Shown in pieces: positions 10,723-22,258 of a DNA stretch of 64,000 nt; position 1 is the first letter of the stretch; every line of letters begins with the position of its first letter. This stretch comes from Vicia villosa (lineage: Eukaryota; Streptophyta; Magnoliopsida; Fabales; Fabaceae), in contig NC_081180.1 of assembly GCF_029867415.1 (NCBI RefSeq), forward strand, positions 23,956,808 through 24,020,807. The letters run 5' to 3'. Made by a program: the position numbers and the translations under genes. The notes beneath the pieces are model-generated. The model was not told the origin of the DNA, searched no databases, and worked only from the letters and a program-made list of their open reading frames with translations.

Positions 10723-13052
10723 GTAGATAACACACCCATCATTCAAAATAAAATAAACTTAAGTATGGGAAATTCAAAAAATGGCGCCACCATCTTCATC
10801 TTCAACCTCAAGCTTCAGATTTTTTGAATTTGCTATCTCCTTCGTTTCTCAACCAAACTTAAAGATGTAAACATGGATTTTGCTCGTTTTTGGACGAGGA
10901 TTATGATGGTGTCCTTTAATTTCATTTATTCTAAGTGTAACATAAAATTCGCAAGCATGAACACTAAGAACCCTAAAACTGAAATTAAACATGAAATGCT
11001 ATATATGCATGTTTTGATGCAATTGATTGAGGGCTAATGGTCTATGAAGGTGCAGAAACCAACTGGTAACTTCATTTTAAATTTATCATGCGTGAATCAT
11101 AGAGTTTGAAGCTTTGGAAACTTACCTGAAAAATGAAGATCTGGCTCTGATCAAAGTGTGTTGCAGAGTTGTTGCAACGATCCAGATAGCTTCAGTGATC
11201 CTCCTGGAAGGTGTTGAGATGCTTAGCTTGGACTGAAAGTACCCAGAACCTCCTGCTCGACCCCAACTGCAACAACTCCAAGTGAGAGGTGAAGATGATG
11301 ACTCCTCCCTTACAAAAGTGTGTCAGAGGTCTGGATCACCTCTAAATGACTCCCCTAATGTGTTTGAATACTTAATTCCAAAGGAAGAGCTTTGGTTTGA
11401 AGAATCTGAGTCTTCTTGCCAAAGAACCTTTGAAAACCTTAAGTATGGAGAAAGAAGAGAGAAAGCAAGAATTCTGTTGCTTTGGTGTGTTTTTCTACTG
11501 AGGTATGCTCTCCTATTTATAGGCAAATGAATGCAGATCAATTGGCTGTGGTGAGCTTGCTTAATGAAAGAAGTTTGGTTTCTTAAGCATGAAGGAAATT
11601 TGCAAATATCTCTTATGCAATGATGAGAATTTTGATTCCATTTGATCAATCCCCTAGCCCTCGATTTTGCTTGATCTTAGGGGACAATTCTGAGACAGAA
11701 ATGAGCTCTAATTGGTTGGTGAGAAGATTCCTTGGGTGATTCATCAATTTGCCATAAATTCCCAAATGTAATCATTACATAATCACATGTTCTTGTTTTT
11801 AGAATCTTCTTCAATTCTCATGGCATGATGAAAATGAATGCATGGCATGTTTTCAGATGTGTTATGGGTCGTGTAGCATCCATATTTGAGGTCATGTGCA
11901 CAAAATTTCAAAGTTCCAAAATGATGCATGACCTATAATTTCACTTCATGAGGCCAACTTTGGACAAGCATAACTCTTAGCTCAAAATGAATTTGGAGAA
12001 GGTTGAACACAATTTGGAAAGCCCTAAACATCTACTTCAAATCATTAGTTTGGAGTTTCTTCAAAATCCTTTGGCAAATTTGTGAAAAATGAGGCCAAAG
12101 TTGGAAGAAAACTAGGTTAAAACACTTAGAAAAATTTCTAAGTGTTTATGACCTAAAACTCCAAAATTTCCAAAACTCTTAAATGATTGATCTTTTGAAA
12201 AAAGTTCCTTTGTAAGATGTTGTTTTATTTTGAAAGATCTACAACTTTCATGTTGGAAGTTTTTTGAGTTGTGTAGGTGAAATTTTGAGTTCTCACCATG
12301 CCTTAAAAAACCCTAATTCCCGACTTTTTGCTCCTTGATGAATTTCTTTGAATTTCTTTGGTCAAATGACTTTAATATCCATATATTGATGATATTGATC
12401 CTTGAAAGTCATGGTTTGACCAAAAATCTCAAAAGTCAATGGTGATCCCATACAGTTGACTTTTTCCAAATAAAGTGAGATTTTGGACTTTTGTGTAGAA
12501 TCAAGATTTTCTCCTTAAATGAATGATGTAGATGGATTATATTGAGGTAGTAGAGACTCTTGAATCATGTCTTGAGTTTTGGATCCATGCCCTGATTAAA
12601 AAGTCAATTATCTTGGGGAATTAGGTCAAAAACCCTAGTTGTCGACCAGATGACAATGATGACTGTAGACTTTGAATTGAGGTGTGATGTCCAGTGGATC
12701 TTGTCATATGAGTTATTTGAAGATGATTGATGTCTTTGAATGATCCCCTGGGGCTTTTTAGGGTTTCCCAAAGGTGATCCCTGATTTTAGTCCTTGATAG
12801 GCTCAAAAAAACCTAGTCTGGTGACCTGAATAACTCTGTGCTTAGATGACTAGGTGTCTAATCAATCATAGATGAAATAATGAAGCTCTTGAGTCTTAGG
12901 GACTAATCCTTCTATTGATTGATCCTTTGCCTGAGTTTTCTTGTCTTTGAACACCCTTGATTGAATGTCAGACTGCTCCGGGTACTTACTTTGACTTGAT
13001 GAAACTCCTGAAGATATGTCATCTCAGGGGGGTCAAAAATTAGGGTATGACA

Positions 13053-13314
13053 AGATGTTGATGAGAAATTTGCGGAATACCATGATCATCTGGTCTTGGA
13101 GAACGTGTGTAGTGTGCCAGCTCTTATGAAGTTATGTATTCTGATACGATCCTTCACAGTGTCACATCATTACCTGATACCACATATAGAGGGAGAGCCA
13201 CATAGGCCAACTCATCAGGAGATATTAGAGAAGGAACATGTTAGGACTGATCATGACATTGAGGTGTTACCTGCATGTAAGCAAGCATATTACGGCTATA
13301 GGACAAGCAAGGGG

Positions 13315-13411
<97 letters not shown>

Positions 13412-13480
13412 AACTCTTGAGTTACTGTAAAGGCCATGATAATCGTGGTACGAAATGCATTGTAGTACACGAGGCATAGG
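13053..13480 (+). pseudogene. Coding remnant, possibly plant-mobile-domain-like
   Basis: An open frame runs from the giant-LTR edge through a GA microsatellite to a TAG at 13477-13479. Before the microsatellite it reads like the C-terminal part of plant mobile domain / PP7-long-form-like proteins (segment HHYLIPHIEGEPHRP followed by a charged helix). No ATG in a good context is present and the upstream part is missing, presumably removed by the giant-LTR insertion. The GA run encodes Arg-Glu repeats and is unlikely to be real protein. The family assignment is from memory and weak. Confidence 0.35.
13317..13408. repeat. (GA)46 microsatellite
   Basis: Ninety-two bases of uninterrupted GA directly after a G7 run. 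Four open frames on both strands that pass through it (Arg-Glu or Ser-Leu repeats) are by-products. Confidence 0.98.
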
Positions 13481-14700
13481 AAGAATTGGAAGGGGTCAGA
13501 TATACCTAATAGTTATTTTTTTTCTTTGTATTTTGATCATTCATATTTTAATTTGTATTTTACGAATAATATATGATTTGTATTTGACTTAATATATACT
13601 ATTTTGATTGAATTACATGAGTGTGTGATTTGATTGAATTATATAAGTTATTTGATTGTATTTTTTATAATTTGATTACATAAATTTATGGCATTTTGAT
13701 TGTATGACAAATTTATAATAAAAATAATGTCCATAAAAAAAATGTATTGTGTTGTAAATAAACACATTATCATAAGTAATTTAATCTAAAATATATCCTT
13801 TAATTTAGACTAACCTTCAATCGATACAAAGGTTAACTTCTATGTATTGATTTTTTGTACAATAAAAGTGATTCACTTACAAAAGTATTTAATATGTATA
13901 AAAAGTAAAAACATACAAATGTTTACTTCTGTACTTTTTCAAAAGCATTTTTAAGTTTTTTAAATGTAGTTTTCATAAGAATCCCTTCGATTATTCATTT
14001 GGGCTGATGAAACAAAACTATGTCGGTCCAAATAAGATTGCTATTCATATTTGATTTGTGTTTTATTGTGTATCTTCTAAAAGCCAAATTTAGCTAAATA
14101 ATTGTCCTTTTAAGATTCTATGATCAATAAGTGAATAGCTTGAAAAAATGCCATGCGTAAAAAACTACTTCAAAGTAAGCTAAAAAGGTCCAAATACAAA
14201 TTATCACTATTATTGTTATCATCTCCCAAAGTTCAAAAACAAATCATTCAAATTCAATTATTCAAAAATACGATACTTTTTCTATGACTCACATAGTCCA
14301 AAAAACACAGTCACCCTCACACTCATTTACTCACTCAGTCCCTAGCTCACACAACCCACACAATGTCTCCTTTCACCTAATCAGAAAACCTCACACAAAA
14401 GTTAAACACCACTGACCACTACTCACTCATTCATTCTTTTTAACCATCACAAAGCCAAAATAACTGCTACACCACTACACGACAAAAAACCCTCTCAACG
14501 TGGCACTTATACACCAAAAACAGTCAAAAATCTCTGTCCTTTATTACTCCTCCTCATAGCTGTAGCGGGCCCCACCATAACTCTCTTTTTGTACTATTCA
14601 TTTTCTTCTCCTTCTTTTTTCCTATTTATGTTATTACCTTTCTCCAACGTTATTCATTCGCCACCAACAATTTAATAGTGACACCACAGCAACAACAAAT
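13481..14700. other. Intergenic DNA and FLZ gene promoter region
   Basis: No gene is visible. The distal part is AT-rich. From about 14280 the + strand becomes C/T- and CAC-rich, and a weak TATA-like CCTATTTATG sits at 14620-14629, about 90 bases before the FLZ start codon. Placement of the transcription start is an inference. Confidence 0.4.
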
Positions 14701-14708
14701 TTCAGAGA

Positions 14709-14750
14709 ATGAAATATGGTTGGTCTTGGTGTAGTTCTGGAAGAAGCTGA
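14709..14750 (+). promoter_or_regulatory. Short upstream ORF overlapping the FLZ start
   Basis: An ATG at 14709 opens a 13-residue frame (stop TGA 14748-14750) that overlaps the FLZ start codon in another frame. If the transcript includes it, scanning ribosomes would meet it seven bases before the main ATG. Whether it is used is unknown. Confidence 0.45.
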
Positions 14751-15175
14751 ATCGACGAAAAACCACACTATCAACAACAACAACAATAATAACAGTCTTC
14801 AAGTTATTAACAAAACTACCATGATGCTTGGCACAACCAAAACCAACAACAAACGTTCCAATCCGTTTAAGGTTTCATCTTTTCTTAACCAATGTTTCCT
14901 ATGTAACAAGAAACTCTTGCCTGAAAAAGATATCTACATGTACAAGTAAGTTCCTAGAACCATCATGCATTATTCTTTTCCTCGTACATTGGTTCCTTGT
15001 ATAGATCTTATACACAAAAAAATCCAGATATTTTTATGTTAATTTATTTATATTTATAGAACATTATTTATTTATTTATTGCAGAGGAGACAGAGCCTTT
15101 TGTAGTGTGGATTGTAGGTGCAAGCACATTTTAACAGACGAGGAAGAAGCTATTGAGAAACAGAAATGTTCTTAG
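14716..15175 (+). CDS. FLZ-type zinc-finger protein (two exons)
   Basis: Exons 14716-14945 and 15085-15175 give a 106-residue protein; the 139-base intron has a GTAAGT donor and a TTATTGCAG acceptor. The N-terminal half is low-complexity, with a run of seven Asn at about residues 20-26. The C-terminal half carries an FLZ domain (about residues 57-92): FLNQCFLCNKKL, then DIYMYKGDRAFCS, then VDCRCKHI, that is CX2C ... CX3C with the family-typical aromatic/Asp spacing. In other plants FLZ proteins act as small adaptors that bind the SnRK1 kinase; that role is family knowledge. The junction falls inside the zinc finger (TACAA/AGGAGAC) and the donor overlaps an in-frame TAA, so intron retention would end the protein after MYK and lose the second Cys pair. 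A tail of acidic residues and LysGlnLysCysSer follows the domain. No paralogous coding part is seen in the duplicated segment at 42190-45708. Confidence 0.9.
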
Positions 15176-16288
15176 GATTCTTAGAGTTTTTTTTTTTTTT
15201 AATAAATTGGTGAATTTTTTGTTTTGGGAAATTATGTTATTCCAGTTTTACCCCTGGTTTAATTTTGTAATGACCTTATGATCCTTTGTTATTTATTTTG
15301 CTTCCTAGTATGAAGCCAAAGTATCCTTTCAGCTTTTAATTATTTTTGGGTCCATCTATTGTAAGATGAGGGGCTTTCTCTATGATGGTGGTGGTTCTTG
15401 ACTTCTTTCTTGCTATGCTTTTAACTCTTTTTTAGGTCTAGTTATGCTTTCACCTTTTTTTAGTACAATTTATGCTTTTACTTTATTGTCTAAAAATCAT
15501 AGAGAAATGTTGGTTTTATAGTGTTTTTATTTAGTTTATTGTGTTAATTGTGATTAGTGGTTTATTAGTTGGATTTAATACTAATTATTCCTTGGTAATG
15601 TTATGGTCGGTTGTCCATTAGTTAAATAAAATATTGACAGTTGTGCCAATGGAACACTTTTATGACATTTGGATCACAGTTTAGGAGCAGGAGCATGAGT
15701 AAATCTTAAAACTATTGTTTAGGGAAAGGAAAGAATATTGTAGTTTTTAGTGAAGTTTGTCTTACTTGTTTAAATTAATAATATTGTGTATGATTCTGTT
15801 TGAGAGATTCTCATGCATTCAGAATCAAGCAAAAACTATATGTTATGATTCAAAATGTAAGTATAGCATTTGTCAACAAAAAAGTTGAGTAAATTCTAAT
15901 AAAATTTATCATAATGTTATAGCAGTAAAAAGAAATAATCACGAATAATATTCTCATTTACTAGAGTATCCTTTATAGGTGTATAAACATGACAAAATAA
16001 GTGTAAGTTTTGCTTCTTACATATGTCAAATTTTTTTGTTGGACTGAAATTTTGATTTGCATTTCCGCCTTTACATATAAATCACCAACTAGTGGGATTA
16101 TGTATCATTTGTATGTGTATCCAGATGTGACATTTACTTATGTAGGTTTTAGTTTTAAAATGAAAATAAACTTCCTCAAAATGGAGTAGAATCTTCTTAT
16201 TTGTAGAAAAAACTAATGAATTACTACCATGATGCATATATGTTTTCTTTTGAATTTCACAAGTTAACATTCTTTTTTGAATTTGAAT
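15176..16288. repeat. FLZ 3' flank, first copy of a duplicated segment (A1)
   Basis: From about 15240 this region aligns with 42190-42475 and 43802-44824, for example TATGAAGCCAAAGTATCCTT and the GGGGCTTTCTC block near 15370. It contains no insertions at the two places where the second copy has MITE-like elements, so it provides the empty sites (around 15470 and 15666-15676). It ends at the Copia LTR at 16289 and continues beyond that element at 26860. Confidence 0.85.
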
Positions 16289-16488
16289 TGGTTAAGAGAT
16301 GATCTTTGATCATTGTCATGCTTAATCACTATTTGATTTGAGGAAGAAAGATGGTGATGATGAGGTGAAGAATATGATGAAAGGAAGAAGACAAATGAAT
16401 GTTCTATATTAGATGATTAATGAATACAAACATAATTATGACTTGTATAGTTGGTGTTAGTGTAACTAACTTTCTAACCACCTTTAAC
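16289..16488 (-). mobile_element. 3' LTR of minus-strand Copia element
   Basis: This 200-base stretch is about 85-90% identical by eye to 26640-26859. On the + strand it begins TGGTTAAGAGATGATC and ends near ACCTTTAACTA. The flanking TGAAT (16284-16288) against TCAAT (26860-26864) may be a decayed 5-base target duplication. Confidence 0.75.
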
Positions 16489-16506
16489 TATCCTACTTAT
16501 TACCCA

Positions 16507-16523
16507 CCCCCCCCCCCCCCCCC
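16507..16523. repeat. Poly-C run beside the Copia 3' LTR
   Basis: Seventeen C on the + strand, so poly-G on the element's coding strand, about 20-30 bases upstream of the 3' LTR. This is where the polypurine tract is expected, and the run may be an expanded version of it. Confidence 0.7.
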
Positions 16524-16637
16524 ACCCATACACACACAAAGTCATGGTGGTGTCATAGGCAGCACTTTGAGTTTGGAACGAAATTCAGTAAGCATGTATG
16601 CAAGCTCTGCATGTCATGGAATGTGTTGTATCTAAAA

Positions 16638-18560
16638 CTACTTTACCACAACTCTTTCACGAACAAAGTGAATATCAAATTCAATATGTTTCGTTCTCGC
16701 ATGTAGGATTGGATTATGCGATAGCATGACATCACTCAAGTTGTCACAAAGTAGCATGGGAGATGTGTACGGAATATGGAGTTCACCAAGTAGGGATTCA
16801 GACCATAGTAGCTCATAAGTCATGTGTTTAAGCGCACAATATTCTGCTTCAGTGTTGGATCATGTAAGTAAGGCTTGTTTCTTGAAACTCCATGAGACAA
16901 GGTTAGGGCCAAAGAATAAGTAAGATTCCGAGGTGAATCAGCGGTCATCTGGGTCACTTGCCCAGTTAAAATCGCTGTAAGAATGTAATGTGAATTGGTG
17001 TGAGGTTGTGGCTTGTATAAGCATCAGTCCATGTATTGTTGTGCCACTCAAGTAGCAAAGTATTCGCTTGACTGCAAACTAGTGCGAATCTAAGGGTTGT
17101 GCCATAAATTGACACGCCTTATTCACTACAAACGCAGTGTCAGGACGCGAAAAAATGAGGTATTGGGGGGCCTCAAATGTGGATCTGTAGAGAAATGAAT
17201 CAGATACAGAGCCATGTTTGCTCAATTTACGCGTACTCATCATAGGGGTTTGTACTCCTTTAGCTCTAATCATGGTGACTTTGAAGAGTAAGTCATGAAT
17301 GTATTTATTCTGGGTGAGTAACAAAAAGCCATCATCTTGCTTGTGCACTTTGACACCAAGGAAATATCGAGGATGCCCAAGTTGTTTGAGTGCAAACTTG
17401 TGGTCCAGCTTGGTAATAGCTCAAGAATTAGTATGAAGGATGGTCCAGCGACCAAATTATCATCAACATATACAATGGCTTATCGTGTAATATTGTTATG
17501 ATTATACATGAATAATGAGTGATCACTGTGGCTCGAGGCAAAAACCAAATTGAATGAGAGCTTGATGCAGTTTTTCATACCAAGCACGTGGGCTTGCTTT
17601 AAGCCATAGGTTGCTTTATTGCAAATAAGTCAAGGATTATCTTTATCAAAACCTGGTGGTTGTTGCATATATACCTCTTCATACAAATCTCCATTGAGAA
17701 ACACATTGTTGACATCGATTTGCTGAATATTCCACCTAAGTGTAATGGCTAGAGTTAAGATGGCATGAATGGTGGTGGGCTTAACTATAGGAGAAAATAT
17801 TTCATGGAAGTCAAATCCCTCCCGCTGATGGAAGCCCTTAGAAACAAGTCATTCTTTATATTTGTCTATACTCCCATCTAGATTTTCCTTTATTTAAACA
17901 CCCATCTTCAGCCAATGATCCTTCTATGAGGTGGTTATGTAGTGAAAACCCAAGTGTCATTCTTAAGAAGTGAGGCATACTCAGATTGCATAGCTTGTAA
18001 CCATTCAGGACTTGCCATAGCTTGTTTAAAGGTAGTAAGTTCAGAGTGAACTAAATAGATTTTAGGCTTAGAGTTACTTGTTTTACCTTGTGTTAACATG
18101 GGATGCGAATTAGTCATAAGAGATACAACATTTTTGCTCGAGGTGCTATGAAATGAAGCAGACACAAACCCAGTTGTGCTATTTTGAACTTCATTGGAAG
18201 ATGAAGTGTGCAAATGTGGATTTGGTACAGAGGTCACCAACTGTTCATGCACTTCAATATTTGCAGCTATGTCAGCAAGTGCTGACAAGGAAGTGTGTTG
18301 GGTCAGTGAAACATATGAAAATATATCTAGGGGATTTAGACACATTAAGTTCATGATGCTCAAGTCCTGGTAGAGAATATTGAACTATTAGGCCAGTACC
18401 TGGACTTGAGTGATCCTGATGGTTGATGCCATTAGTTGATGGCAGATGTTATGGCTTTCTTGTGGAGGCCTCGTTGTCACTGCTGATTGGAGCGGGCATG
18501 TACAACTCCATACTTTGCTATTGACCTGAAGATGAAGAAGCTGAAAGACCTATGGTGATG
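16638..18560 (-). pseudogene. Copia pol: reverse transcriptase and RNase H remains
   Basis: Minus-strand frames include a connector of the kind that precedes Copia RT (18363-17935, ending PEWLQAMQSEYASLLKNDTW), RT text around 17900-17270 in several frames, the segment KGVQTPM...FSRPDTAFVVNKACQFM (17300-17090), and the RNase H end HARTKHIEFDIHFVRERV (about 16710-16650). Many stops and shifts interrupt it. On the element it directly follows the integrase remains. Confidence 0.85.
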
Positions 18561-19728
18561 GATCCAAGATTAAAGGGAAATTATGCCTCATGAAAAACAA
18601 CATCTTTAGAAAAAAATATTTTCCCTTCATGATTCAGACAGTTATGTCCTTTGTGTGTAGGAGATATTCCCAAGTAGACACATTTGGATCTTCTGAACTC
18701 AAGCTTATGCTTTTTGTAAGGCCTCAGGTGTGGATAATAAGCACAACCAAATACTCTAAGAGAGGTATAATCAGGTTTCTTGTTGTGCACTGTTGCTAAA
18801 GGTGATGAGAACCCTTGTAATGCATTGGTAGGCAATCTGTTGATTAGGTACACCATAGTAGTAAAAGTTATGATCCCTATATGTGATGGGCATAGCTGTA
18901 TAAGCAAGTAATGTGAGCCCCAATTCCATAATGTGTCCATGTGTCCTCTCAACCTTGCCATTTTGGTGTGATGTGTGCGGGAAAGTTAGTCTATGCATGA
19001 TGCCTTATTCATTAAGCAACCTGGTAAGAGGTTTGAACTCACCACCAAAGTCATACTGAACTACCTTGATCTTTCCCTTAAATTGATTAGCAACATATAT
19101 TTGAAATAGATTGAAAGATGAGAGTGCAACACTTTTGTTTTTCAGGAAGTATATTCAAGTGTAACTTGAGTAGGCATTCACAAATGCACTATATTAATTA
19201 TAACCATTGTGAGATGAGGTTGCAACAGGGCCCCATAAATTAGTAATGATGAGATCAAACAAATTATGATATTTGGTATTGGACAAAGGTGCATGTAACC
19301 TATGCGATTTACCAAGGAAACAAGATTCACAAAACTCAATGGACTTTTTACTATTGAATCGAATATTACGCATTTAAAATACACATTTCATGACATTAGT
19401 GTTAGCATGTCCTATCCTAGCATGACATTGAGCCATAAAACTAGAGTTTACATCATCTGTAGAAGACAAACATGAATTAACAAGAACAGTTCCTAAGGTG
19501 TTATTAACTACAGAATCCAAAGGACATGATTTGGAAGACACTTTGTCTCTTGACTGGTCTAAGGCAATTGTGGAGAAGTAATAGAGGCCACTTTCATCAA
19601 GCTTTCCTTCCAAGAGAACTTGATTAGATGTTTGGGATTTAACAAAGCAATGATTAGGATGAAACTCGAAGTACACTCTATTGTCCCTAGAAAACTTGGA
19701 GACATGTATTAAATTTCTAGTAATGTAA
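18561..19728 (-). pseudogene. Copia pol: pre-integrase and integrase remains
   Basis: 19676-19374 carries the pre-integrase zinc-binding region (CHARIGHANTNVMKC, matching the H...H...C pattern), followed at about 19345-19310 by CESCFLGKSHR. 18998-18581 includes TFPHTSHQNGKVERTHGHI, the conserved integrase block around the third acidic residue, and LRVFGCAYYPHLRPY, typical of Copia integrase C-termini. Stops break the frame. Confidence 0.88.
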
Positions 19729-19733
19729 GGAAC
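19729..19733. repeat. Target duplication GGAAC (left)
   Basis: GGAAC immediately before the left LTR of the nested Athila-type element is repeated at 25080-25084 immediately after its right LTR, defining an exact insertion. Confidence 0.95.
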
Positions 19734-20914
19734 TGTTAGGAGTAAATTAATGGTAAATTCATGTGTTAATATAAGTAAATTTTGGTTTAAACTAATGCAA
19801 ATTGTGATAGATCCATAGGTTTTTATGAAGAATTGAACTGAATAAGTTTAGTTCGTGTATAAAGCAAATCGAATCACTTGTGGGTGTTATTGTTGCAGGT
19901 TTAGAGCTGAACTGGAGCTTTAGGAGAACATGAAGAGGAAATAAAGCTGGAAGTCTCAAAGGCAAAGCAAAAAGTTGAAGTCTGACAAGGGCGCGCCGCG
20001 GGAGTTCTAGCCAGCGCCGCGCCAAAGTCTCTGTTTGGGAGCGCGCCGCGCCAATCCGATGCCGCGCCGCGGCCTCGGCGTTAAAAGCCCAAAACTTCTA
20101 TTTAAAAAGCCCTAGCTTCCAAGAGAAAAAGAACTTGGTAGAGATCTTTTGTGAGCGAAATTCAGAGAGCAATCCTAATCCAGAACAGCAAACAACATCC
20201 GACGGAGAATTCAACATCAATTGAAGACATTCCCTTGATGAAGATGAATCCATCCATGAAACCTTGTGTGTTCTTCATGTCTATGGAAAGCTAAATCCCT
20301 CTTGTTGAGTCTAAGGTAGTAGTGAACCTATGAATATACAATACCATTGATTAATTCCTGTGAACAATTATTTGAATTCATTATCAATAAGAAACCTTGT
20401 TTTTATTCTTAAATTATCGTTGAATCTTTGATCGAAAGAAAGGATTCAACTTTTGCCCTAGGTTACTATATTGATTCAATTGCAATTTGCAGAGATGGAA
20501 TTGTAATTGGGTTTTCATAATTATCGTTCTTAATTACTATTATCGTTATTGTGATTTGGAGAGATCGAATCTCATACCGGTAAAAGTTATCTAATTTGAT
20601 TTGCAGACATGGAATCTTATTTGAGGATAAGTGAAGATAATGATTCAAAGGATTGTTCTATTGTGAATTAATTAATAATTGTATAGGATTAGGTTGATGA
20701 ACCCTAAAGACTCAACATCTTTCTTTATTTGTTAACACAAAGTCCTTTACTCGCTTTTATTTTATTATTTGCTTTTGATATTATTATTAGTATAAAACAA
20801 ACCAAACCAAATTTCTTAACTCAAAATAAACAACTATAGAACGGCAGTGATATTAACCAATCCCTGTGGATACGATATATTACAGAAAATATTTACCCAC
20901 AAATACTTTCAACA
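19734..20914 (+). mobile_element. 5' LTR of nested Athila-type element
   Basis: 1181 bases from TGTTAGGAG to CTTTCAACA. It is the same length as the 3' LTR, with three substitutions seen by eye (one near 19942, one near 20064, one near 20319), about 99.75% identity. It contains a GC-rich cluster at 19989-20075. Confidence 0.95.
19989..20075. repeat. GC-rich cluster of GCGCCGCG-type motifs in LTR
   Basis: Within an otherwise AT-rich LTR, motifs such as GCGCGCCGCG, AGCGCCGCGCC and GCCGCGCCGCGG recur five times in under 90 bases. The 3' LTR has the same cluster at 24154-24240, with one substitution. Confidence 0.9.
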
Positions 20915-20917
20915 AAT

Positions 20918-20935
20918 TGGCGCCGTTGCCGGGGA
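20918..20935 (+). other. Primer binding site, tRNA-Asp type
   Basis: TGGCGCCGTTGCCGGGGA lies three bases after the 5' LTR. This is the Asp-tRNA complement used by Athila-type elements, and the identical sequence is found in the element at 27652-32311. Confidence 0.95.
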
Positions 20936-21085
20936 TTGGTGTCAATATTGCACGCATTGCAATAGTTCTTATTTTGAGTTTTAATTTTTATTTTTCTTAT
21001 TTTAATTTTGATTTTTTGTATATAAATTTTTTTTTATCTTGTTATTTCACTTGTTTGCTAGTCTTGTAGATGTTTGTTTCTCAGA

Positions 21086-22258
21086 ATGTTTGACCCACAT
21101 ATAAATGACGCGATTCATGCTCAAAACGAGATCCTTTTTCAACAAATGGAGTATCTCCTTCAAAGTGTATCACAGTTCACACCTCAAGTTAATGAGTTTT
21201 ATGATAGCGGATGGGGCACACCGGAAGATACGATGGAGTATCATATGGCTAACCATGATTATCAACAACAAGCCTTTCAACCTTACACTCAACCGTCACC
21301 ACAACAACAAGGAGGACAATCTAAGTTGGAAGAGACCATGAATCAGTTTATACAAATGTCAATGACAAATCAGCAACAAGGGCTTTCACATTATAATCAA
21401 GGTTATCAAAGTGGACCCTCTGAGTTAGAGGAAACCATGAATCAATTCATGCAACTCTCTTCAACCATTCAACAGAACTGAGAAATTCGAGATGCTCAAC
21501 TTACCAAATTCTTAACCGAGCAAAACGTAAGTCAAGTCTCAACTTTTCAAAACCATACGACTTATGTAGAAACTTGCAATGCTACTTCTGTAAGGAGTGT
21601 AAAAGTGATTGGTGAGGATGATGGAAAGAAGAGATTGGAGGAGGAAGTTGATGACAAAGAAGATGTTGTTGAAAAGGATAACATAGAGTATGGAAACATC
21701 AAGAAAAATATAGAAGTTGAGTATGAGCTCTCAATGAAGCTACCTTATCCAAGACCTCCTAAAAGAGTAGATGATGTGTTAGTCGAAGGAACAAAAAAGG
21801 AGGATATAATCAAAGAAGTCATGAATGAGTTAGAAACTTCAAAAGTTGAAACTTTTTCAAAAGAGAATAGGGTGGACTTAGAGTTGCAGAAGAGTAGTAA
21901 TGCAAATGAGCATAAACTCTCATTGGAATTACTTCCTCCACAAGTTCCTAATAAAGAAGGGAAGGAGATTCAGTGCTTTCGACCAATGGAAATGTTGAGC
22001 CGTTTGCAAATCACCATCCCATTTTTAGAGGGTTTAAAGTTAAAGCCAACATTTGTCAAGGATAGGTTCTCACCGACGAAGAAATTAACGGGTAAGGAGG
22101 TTATCTCTCTTGAGGAGAGGAAAAAACAAATGAAGGAAGAGAGATCGCGAGTAGAAGGGGTAAGAATTAAGGATGAAGAAACCAAACAAGCAAACATGAA
22201 ATACTTTTGGGGCTTCACATTGGTAAGAAAAGTACCAAGGAAAAGAGACATTGGTTGA
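21086..22258 (+). pseudogene. Athila-type gag-derived ORF with one in-frame TGA
   Basis: From the first ATG (21086) the frame is open to a TGA at 21479-21481, then stays open in the same frame to a stop at 22256-22258, about 390 codons in all. The first part is Gln-rich and includes two related copies of SELEETMNQFMQ-type sequence. The second part is acidic/lysine-rich, then has MLSRLQITIPFLEGLKLKPT, which matches the LQINIPFAEALEQMPT block typical of Athila gag/protease junctions. There is no zinc knuckle and no protease DSGA. The TGA could come from a CGA Arg codon by a single C-to-T change, or might be read through; which one is not decidable here. Confidence 0.8.

Larger units (their letters stand above)
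6960..13052. mobile_element. Giant-LTR-like repeat, copy 2 (Ogre/TAT-like)
   Basis: The right half (about 10060-13052) aligns with copy 1 and ends with the same terminal motif at 13052, followed by unrelated DNA. The left half contains a TATA-like GGTTATATATAGGGAAG at 7285-7301 and three families of short decayed tandem repeats (7580-9390, 8680-8970, 9434-9910), listed separately. A TGACTCCACTGGGGA segment at 8038 resembles an Arg-tRNA primer site on the + strand, but similar ACTCACTGGGGA text recurs at 8500, so I do not use it to set an LTR boundary. The left edge near 6960 is a guess. No reverse transcriptase is visible. Confidence 0.45.

Noticed and set aside
13241..13477. Open frames of Ser-Leu or Arg-Glu repeats on both strands
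   Set aside because: They are translations of the GA microsatellite and appear in several frames at once.
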